Assembly: GCA_036258055.1 (NCBI GenBank)
Contig: DATAEK010000308.1
Span: 1 to 12,249 of the forward strand
DNA: 12,249 bases
Source: DATAEK01 sp036258055
GTDB lineage: Bacteria; Acidobacteriota; Vicinamibacteria; Vicinamibacterales; 2-12-FULL-66-21
Direction of reading: 5' to 3'
Within the stretch, counting starts at the first letter, position 1. Each line of letters begins with the position of its first letter. The position numbers and the translations under genes are program-made. Below are positions 7,464 to 12,249 of the stretch, one piece after another. Below the pieces are notes generated by a model. The model worked only from the letters and a program-made list of their open reading frames with translations, searched no databases and had not been told where the DNA came from.

Positions 7464-7757
7464 CTTTGAGGGCCTCTCCGCTCGTGAGGTCGCTCCCGCG
7501 GTGAGGAATGTCTACCTCCGGGTAGCCCTTTTCGTGCGTCTTCGTTACTTTAGAGGGGACCGTCCGCCATCCCATCCGTAAACGGTCGCTGTGCAGCCGT
7601 CCCCCGCGCTGCACGTTTCGACCCTTTGGGGTTCTCGCGGCGACTGTCGCGGTGTAGGAGAAAATGGAAGTACTGGATCCGGACGTGCCGGCGTAACGTC
7701 TGATGTGACGTCGACGGACATCACCAATCGCACGATCGCCGTGCACCAGGAGGACAC
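7464..7757. other. Divergent intergenic region
   Basis: This gap of about 300 bases separates the minus-strand operon from the plus-strand DinB gene and must hold both promoters. I see no convincing -35/-10 pair on either strand. Small features are a 5-bp inverted repeat ACGTC/GACGT with a 6-base spacer (7696-7711) and the AGGAGG ribosome-binding site (7748-7753) of the DinB gene. No RNA gene or riboswitch-like fold is evident. Confidence 0.4.
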
Positions 7758-7760
7758 ATG

Positions 7761-8276
7761 ATGACGCTGCTGCTGACACTGACGACGGCGCTGGCGGGCG
7801 GGATGCCGCAGGCCACCAACCCTTCGATCGCCAGCATCAAAGCGACCCACGATCAGGTGAAGGGATACATCGTCGCCGCTGCGGCGAAGGTTCCCGAGGA
7901 TGTCTATGCGTTCAAGCCCACACCGGAAGTGCGATCGATGGGACAGCTCTTTGGACACATAGCGGACGCGAATTTCGGTATCTGCAGTGCGGCCAGCGGT
8001 CAGAAGCCGCCGATGACCGACGTCGAGAAGACCAAGACGACCAAGGCGGATCTGCAGGCGGCGGTGGCCGAGTCGTTCAAGTTCTGTGACGCGGCGTACG
8101 CGAGCCTCACCGACACCAGCGCCAACGAAACCGTGAAGTTCTTCCTTCCCGGCACCAATACGCGCCTCGGTGTGCTCGGGTTCAACAACGCCCACGCCTT
8201 CGAGCACTACGGCAATATCGTCACCTACATGCGGCTGAAGGGGATGGTGCCTCCGTCGTCGCAGGGCGGACAGTAG
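7761..8276 (+). CDS. Exported DinB-family protein
   Basis: DinB-fold proteins are four-helix bundles with a three-histidine metal site. Many act as thiol-dependent transferases, but most are uncharacterised. This 171-residue protein has the expected order: FGHIADANF gives His66, and AHAFEHYGN gives His145 and His149, so the triad appears complete. The first 18 residues (MTLLLTLTTALAGGMPQA) look like a signal peptide with cleavage near GGMPQA, which would place the protein outside the cytoplasm. The leader is short and nearly lacks the usual basic residues. Two cysteines (75 and 109) could form a disulfide. AGGAGG at 7748-7753 is seven bases before ATG 7761 and four before ATG 7758; the longer spacing is preferred. 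The gene is alone and divergent from the transport operon. The biochemical role is unknown. Confidence 0.85.
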   Translation: MTLLLTLTTALAGGMPQATNPSIASIKATHDQVKGYIVAAAAKVPEDVYAFKPTPEVRSMGQLFGHIADANFGICSAASGQKPPMTDVEKTKTTKADLQAAVAESFKFCDAAYASLTDTSANETVKFFLPGTNTRLGVLGFNNAHAFEHYGNIVTYMRLKGMVPPSSQGGQ

Positions 8277-8284
8277 ACGTGTGC

Positions 8285-8345
8285 GGTTCTCGGGTTCTGC
8301 AGGTTCCGGCCATTGAAGCCGCAAACCTGTAGAACCCTCGGAACC
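8285..8345. terminator. Long imperfect hairpin between convergent genes
   Basis: The left arm (8285-8310) and right arm (8318-8345) pair over about 25 bases with a few mismatches and a 7-base loop. The structure fills the gap between the stops of the DinB gene (8276) and the TPR gene (8346), so it could terminate both transcripts. Both arms are built from GGTTCT-like units repeated every 8 to 9 bases (GGTTCTCG, GGTTCTGCA, GGTTCCGG). There is no U-run, and the unit structure also fits a dispersed palindromic repeat. Confidence 0.6.
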
Positions 8346-10220
8346 TCAGAATCGCCTCGCCCTTCGTGCGAGGTCCCCGAGCGCCCGTGCCGCGATGGCG
8401 TTGCCGGGGTTGAGACGGTGCACTTCCTTGAACTCCCGTTCCGCGTCGTCGAGTTGATCGACGTTGACGAACGCGATCGCGAGGTTCAGGTGCGCGACCT
8501 CGAAGTCGGGGTTGAGACGGACGGCCTCGGAGAAGTGGGGAATCGAGTCGCGCATGCGTCCGTTCTGCGCGAGCAGCGCACCGAGGCTGTTCTGCGTCTC
8601 GGCCAGGTTGGGATCCAGCCGCACCGCCTCCGTGTACTGCTCAATGGCCTGATCGTTCTTTCCTTGTTTCAAGAAGGCGAGCCCGAGATCCGCGTGCGCG
8701 GCCGCTGATTGCGGAGCGAGTCTGATCGCTTCCACGAACGCAGTCGCCGCCTCGTCTATCCGCCCTTGACTCGCGAGTGCCAGCCCCAGCTTGTGCCTGG
8801 CCTCCACCGAGTCAGGCTTGAGGCGCGCTGCCTCCGTGAAGTGTCCGATCGCTTCACTCGCGCGGCCCTGCGTGCTGAGCACGTCGCCGAGCGACAGGTG
8901 CGCGCGGTAGCTGTCGACATTCAGCGTGAGCTCGGTCGCGCGCGTCCACAACGTCACGCTATCTTTCCAGTACGACAACTGATGCCGCGCCACTGCGGCA
9001 TAAGCCGCCACGACGGCGACCGCTATCCCAGCGAGCACCGCGCGTGAAACCCGAAGGTTGTCGGGCACCGACCAGACCGCTGCGATGAAGATGCCGATGA
9101 GCGGGATGTACGTGAAGCGGTCGGCCATCGACTGCACGCCGACCTGCACCAGGCCGATCGCCGGCACGAACGTGATCAGGAACCAGAGCCACCCGACCAG
9201 CACGGCCGGCTGTCTGCGAAATGCCCGGACGGCAACAATCGAGATGGCCACGAGCAGGAGTGCCGCACCCACACCCGTCCAGGCGGGAATCGAATCGGGA
9301 TGCGAGTAGAAAACGGAGAGGTCCATCGGCCAGACGGTTTTGCGGAGGTAGGTGACGTACGACACGAGCGCGTTCGAGATGCGAAGGCCGACTGAATAGA
9401 CCTCCAGGTTGCTGACCGCGCCGGCCTGTTCCTGAGCGAAGTACGCCACTGCGCTTCCGACAAGCGCGATCGCCATCAGCGGCACCTTTTCGACGAGGAG
9501 CGATTGCAGGCTCTGAGTTGGATACCGTCGAAGCGGCCAGACATCGAGCAGCACGAGCGCGAAGGGCAGCGTGACGACCATAGGCTTTGCGAGCAGCCCT
9601 GCGACGAAGCACAGCGTCAGCAGTGCGTACCGCCACAGCCGACGCTCCCGCACGAACGCCGTGTAGACGGCCATCGCCAGGAGCCAGAAGCACGCGCTCA
9701 CCACGTCCTTCCGTTCGGTGATCCAGGCGACGGACTCGACGTGCAGTGGATGCACCGCGAAGAGCGCGGCTACCAGCCCGCTGCGCCAGGCCGCGCCGGT
9801 CATCCGCAGGAGTACCCAGAACAGCAGCAGCGTGTTGAGCAGATGAAACCCGACGTTGGTCGAGTGATGGCCGCCCGGACCAGGGCCGAACGCGGTGACG
9901 TCCAGCATGTACGACATCCACACCAACGGGATCCAGTAGCCTCCATGTCTGTTCGTCCAGGCCCACGCGACGTTCTGAGCCGTCAGCCCAGCCACATGCG
10001 GGTTCTCGCTCACATACAGCGGATCGTCGAGCGCAACGAAGTCGTAGTGTCGCGCCGGCGCGTAGACGGCGAGTGTGACGATCGCGAGGAGCACCGCGAT
10101 GACCAGTTGCTCCGCCATCCGCGGCTGTGGAGCGGCCGCGACGGCGAGTCGAGTTGGACTGGTAGGGATTGTCACGGGGGACGGTCCCGCCGAACGGTTG
10201 CGTCGACGATGGGCACCCAT
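8346..10220 (-). CDS. Polytopic membrane protein with C-terminal TPRs (TMTC/GT-C-like)
   Basis: The N-terminal two thirds form a GT-C-like membrane domain and the C-terminus a tetratricopeptide domain, the layout of TMTC proteins, which in eukaryotes transfer mannose to protein Ser/Thr. Counting from ATG 10220 (624 residues), helix 1 spans about 38-54. It is followed by the acidic loop FVALDDPLYVSENPHV (61-76), where GT-C enzymes place a catalytic Asp. The signature HPLHVESVAWITERKDV is at 157-173, and MADRFTYIPLIG is at 365-376. About eleven membrane helices end near 411. Five TPRs of 34 residues run from about 437 to 606. The bacterial role is unsettled: glycosylation of envelope proteins or a scaffold are both possible. 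The start is uncertain. ATG 10220 follows a TACAAT box; GTG 10175 and ATG 10118 are alternatives, and none has a clear Shine-Dalgarno site. No glycan genes flank it. Confidence 0.9.
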   Translation of the reverse strand: MGAHRRRNRSAGPSPVTIPTSPTRLAVAAAPQPRMAEQLVIAVLLAIVTLAVYAPARHYDFVALDDPLYVSENPHVAGLTAQNVAWAWTNRHGGYWIPLVWMSYMLDVTAFGPGPGGHHSTNVGFHLLNTLLLFWVLLRMTGAAWRSGLVAALFAVHPLHVESVAWITERKDVVSACFWLLAMAVYTAFVRERRLWRYALLTLCFVAGLLAKPMVVTLPFALVLLDVWPLRRYPTQSLQSLLVEKVPLMAIALVGSAVAYFAQEQAGAVSNLEVYSVGLRISNALVSYVTYLRKTVWPMDLSVFYSHPDSIPAWTGVGAALLLVAISIVAVRAFRRQPAVLVGWLWFLITFVPAIGLVQVGVQSMADRFTYIPLIGIFIAAVWSVPDNLRVSRAVLAGIAVAVVAAYAAVARHQLSYWKDSVTLWTRATELTLNVDSYRAHLSLGDVLSTQGRASEAIGHFTEAARLKPDSVEARHKLGLALASQGRIDEAATAFVEAIRLAPQSAAAHADLGLAFLKQGKNDQAIEQYTEAVRLDPNLAETQNSLGALLAQNGRMRDSIPHFSEAVRLNPDFEVAHLNLAIAFVNVDQLDDAEREFKEVHRLNPGNAIAARALGDLARRARRF

Positions 10221-10239
10221 GCGGTCGCTGTTGCGCGCG

Positions 10240-10245
10240 ATTGTA
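10240..10245 (-). promoter_or_regulatory. Possible -10 box of the TPR gene
   Basis: Read on the minus strand, TACAAT lies 19 bases before ATG 10220, so transcription would begin about a dozen bases before that codon. No good -35 box is visible at the usual distance. This is the main reason for preferring the 10220 start. Confidence 0.35.
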
Positions 10246-10352
10246 CGTCCCCGGGAGAGCCGCCCACGAAAAGGGGATTCGGGCTCACTCGAGATGCAGA
10301 ATCGCACGCGCGATCACAATCCCGGCACCGCCCTGCCGCTGAAAACCTCGGT

Positions 10353-10371
10353 ACTGCAACGGTTTTGCAGT
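10353..10371. promoter_or_regulatory. Short inverted repeat in a divergent promoter region
   Basis: ACTGCAA (10353-10359) and TTGCAGT (10365-10371) are perfect 7-base inverted arms around a 5-base spacer. The repeat lies between the divergent TPR and hydrolase genes, 88 bases before the hydrolase ATG. The size and spacing suit a dimeric regulator, but a chance repeat or a small mRNA hairpin is equally possible. The rest of this 238-base gap shows nothing else I can support. Confidence 0.3.
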
Positions 10372-10458
10372 TCCGCGCTCTGGTACCTGGCTTGCTGGCG
10401 GCACGTGGGCGGTACGGGCGACGTGTGTCTGCTTCGCCGGTGTGTGGAGGGCAGAGAG

Positions 10459-11703
10459 ATGAGTGACGGATTGCGGTTTGGTGGCGGGCTGACCTTGCTC
10501 GGGCTGGCGTCACTGACCGCGGTGCCCGCACCCACGCATCTCCTTTGGGCGATGAGCGTCATGTCCACGGAGTGGGGATACTGGCTCGCGATCGCCGCCA
10601 TCATTCCTCTCATTCCCTGGCGCAACTCCACGAAGCTTGGACGTCTCGGCGCGATCTTCAGCGTTGGCGCCATCGCGCTGTTCATCGTTCCCGTGCTGCG
10701 CGCGCACGAGATGAACAACGATCTGCCGGCCGCGTTTACCGAACGGTTCGGTGCGGAGCGTCGCGAACGGACGCATTACTCGGAATCCACGCGGCAGGCG
10801 CCGCTCGTGCTCCGCGACCTGCTGAAGCCTGTCCCACTGCCCGCGGTCCGTTTCGAAGAACGCGTGTTCGGCAAACGTGACGGCGCATCGCTGACTCTGG
10901 ATATCTACCAGCCGGGCTACGACCACGGCCCCCTTCCCGGCGTCATCGTCGTCCACGGCGGCGACTGGCAGAGCGGCGGGAACGCCGAGTTCCTCGCGCT
11001 GAACGCCTATCTGGCCGGACGCGACTACGTTGTCGCCGCAATCAACTACCGCTTTGCCGCCCGTTTTCCTTTTCCAGCCGGACGCGACGACGTGCTTGCG
11101 GCGATCGCCTATCTGAAGGTGTACGCGTCCGAGATTGGCGTCGACCCCACGCGCCTCGTGCTCCTGGGACGGTCCTCGGGTGCGCAGCTCGCGCTGCTGA
11201 CCGCGTACACTGCGAACGAGCCGGCGATCAAGGGAGCGATTTCGCTGTACGGTCCGACCGACATGCGAGCCCAGTACGACCAGCCTGGCTTCAAGGGCGT
11301 CTTCGATACGCGGCACGCACTCGAGACCTACCTGGGGGGGCCGCCGTCGAAGGCTGACGACGCGTACTTCGCCGCGTCTCCAGTCAACTTCGTGACGTCG
11401 ACGTCACCGGCAACACTCCTGATTCACGGCATGCGGGACACGATCGTGCCGGTCGATCAAAGCGCCGAGCTCGACGGCAAGCTGGAACAGGCGGGCGTCA
11501 AGCACCTCTTCATCAAGCTGCCGTGGGCGACGCACGGATGCGACAAGACATTCGGTGGTCCCTGTGGCCAGGTGGCCACCTACGCCGTCGAGCGGTTCCT
11601 CGATGCCGTGACGATCGACGAGACACCGGAGCCTCCTGCCCCGCCGGTCAAGCAGGCCAAGACCAGGGCGCAGCGCACGCCGAAGACGATGGCCGCGAAG
11701 TAG
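10459..11703 (+). CDS. Membrane-anchored alpha/beta hydrolase (esterase/lipase type)
   Basis: This is a serine hydrolase of the BD-FAE/carboxylesterase-like group, likely to cleave an ester, carrying an unusual membrane part. Residues 8-80 hold about three hydrophobic helices (9-34, 38-53, 61-80), so the catalytic domain (about 125-385) is tethered to the inner membrane. The oxyanion motif HGGDW is at 166-170. The nucleophile elbow GRSSG (237-241) puts Ser239 as catalytic. HGMRDTIVP (323-331) gives Asp327 and WATHGCD (356-362) gives His359, so the triad is complete. The C-terminal 30 residues are Pro-, Lys- and Ala-rich and probably disordered. ATG 10459 is preceded by GGAGG (10446-10450) at eight bases, one of the best ribosome-binding sites in the window. 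The frame runs further upstream only as arginine-rich, non-protein-like sequence. The substrate is unknown. Confidence 0.92.
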   Translation: MSDGLRFGGGLTLLGLASLTAVPAPTHLLWAMSVMSTEWGYWLAIAAIIPLIPWRNSTKLGRLGAIFSVGAIALFIVPVLRAHEMNNDLPAAFTERFGAERRERTHYSESTRQAPLVLRDLLKPVPLPAVRFEERVFGKRDGASLTLDIYQPGYDHGPLPGVIVVHGGDWQSGGNAEFLALNAYLAGRDYVVAAINYRFAARFPFPAGRDDVLAAIAYLKVYASEIGVDPTRLVLLGRSSGAQLALLTAYTANEPAIKGAISLYGPTDMRAQYDQPGFKGVFDTRHALETYLGGPPSKADDAYFAASPVNFVTSTSPATLLIHGMRDTIVPVDQSAELDGKLEQAGVKHLFIKLPWATHGCDKTFGGPCGQVATYAVERFLDAVTIDETPEPPAPPVKQAKTRAQRTPKTMAAK

Positions 11704-11760
11704 TGCGGTTCGTTCACGCTGATCGTCTGTCGCAGCCGCTGGTGAGCTCGCCCGTGCCCG

Positions 11761-11766
11761 TAGTAT
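11761..11766 (+). promoter_or_regulatory. Possible -10 box of the helicase gene
   Basis: TAGTAT lies 27 bases before the helicase ATG, in the 90-base gap after the hydrolase stop. No clear -35 box accompanies it and no Shine-Dalgarno site follows, so it is a weak call. Confidence 0.25.
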
Positions 11767-11793
11767 CCTCGTTCTTTACTCCGGGCCTCCTGC

Positions 11794-12249
11794 ATGTCGT
11801 TCGACCAGTTCCACCCTGCCGTTTCCCGCTGGTTCACTGACACACTCGGCGAGCCGACGTCCGCGCAGCGTCTCGGCTGGACCGCGATCCGTAAGCGTCA
11901 GCACACGCTCATTGCCGCGCCGACGGGGTCGGGCAAGACGCTCGCGGGGTTTCTCACCGCACTGGACGACCTCGTCTGCGAGGGGCTCGAGCGTCCGCTG
12001 CCCGACGAAGTCCGCGTCGTCTATGTCTCGCCGCTGAAGGCGCTGAGCGCCGACATCCACAAGAATCTCGCGGAGCCGCGCCGCGGCCTGCGGCGCGCGG
12101 CTGAGGCGCGCGGCTTGAGCGCCCCGGCGATAACGGCGGCTGTTCGGACCGGCGACACGCCGCAGGGCGAGCGCGCGTCGATGCTGCGGACGCCGCCACA
12201 CATCCTGGTCACGACGCCCGAGTCGCTGTATCTCCTGCTCACCGCCGAA
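11794..12249 (+). CDS. lhr: Lhr-like DEAD/H-box ATP-dependent helicase, N-terminal part
   Basis: This is the first 152 residues of a superfamily 2 helicase of the Lhr group, large ATP-driven DNA/RNA helicases linked to nucleic acid repair. The frame stays open to the window end. Motifs in order: PTSAQ (21-25) as the Q-motif-like region; Walker A APTGSGKT (42-49); motif Ia VSPLKALSADIHKNL, whose SPLKAL core is typical of Lhr; RTGDTPQGER; and motif Ib TTPESLYLLL. The DEAD/DEVH box and helicase C-terminal domain lie beyond the window. ATG 11794 is the earliest start, since an in-frame TAG sits at 11761-11763 with no other start codon between. No Shine-Dalgarno site precedes it. Whether it is the long (about 1500 residue) or short form (about 800 to 900) cannot be told here. 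Confidence 0.92.
   Translation, partial: MSFDQFHPAVSRWFTDTLGEPTSAQRLGWTAIRKRQHTLIAAPTGSGKTLAGFLTALDDLVCEGLERPLPDEVRVVYVSPLKALSADIHKNLAEPRRGLRRAAEARGLSAPAITAAVRTGDTPQGERASMLRTPPHILVTTPESLYLLLTAE

Noticed and set aside
7664..7696. Ten-codon open frame (MEVLDPDVPA) after AGGAG, as a leader peptide
   Set aside because: The spacing is only three bases, and there is no run of regulatory codons and no attenuator hairpin before the DinB gene.
10075..10458. Upstream extension of the hydrolase frame by 128 codons
   Set aside because: It overlaps the divergent TPR gene and is not protein-like. A strong GGAGG site marks ATG 10459 instead.

Overview
This GC-rich window holds ten protein-coding genes and no RNA genes, CRISPR array or mobile element that I can see. 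The gene mix is a membrane/TPR protein of the TMTC type, an exported DinB-fold protein, a membrane-anchored alpha/beta hydrolase and an Lhr-type helicase. Together with GC-rich codons and several starts lacking a Shine-Dalgarno site, this suggests a free-living bacterium, possibly Acidobacteriota (Vicinamibacteria-like). That placement is inference and is not proved by any marker gene here.

Layout: (1) 1-1320, plus strand: an APC-family amino acid permease that probably begins before the window. (2) 1356-1727, plus: a small protein with four predicted membrane helices, just behind the permease, with a promoter-like element that would make its mRNA nearly leaderless. (3) 1950-3092, plus: an FAD-dependent aromatic-ring-type monooxygenase, preceded by a perfect 14-bp palindrome that looks like a repressor operator. 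(4) 3132-7400, minus: a tight three-gene operon read as a divergent dicarboxylate/amino acid:cation symporter, then an ABC exporter, then an ATP-grasp-like ligase. The last two overlap by ATGA. (5) 7761-8276, plus: an exported DinB-family protein. (6) 8285-8345: a long imperfect hairpin between convergent genes. (7) 8346-10220, minus: a polytopic TMTC-like protein with C-terminal TPRs. (8) 10459-11703, plus: a membrane-anchored alpha/beta hydrolase. (9) 11794 to the window end, plus: the start of an Lhr-like DEAD/H helicase.

The most interesting unit is the minus-strand operon. A small-molecule importer-type symporter, an ATP-dependent exporter and an ATP-grasp enzyme with unusual residues are translationally linked. 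This fits import of a precursor, ATP-dependent ligation and export of a small amide or peptide-like product, but no substrate can be read from the sequence. The other genes look like ordinary single transcription units.
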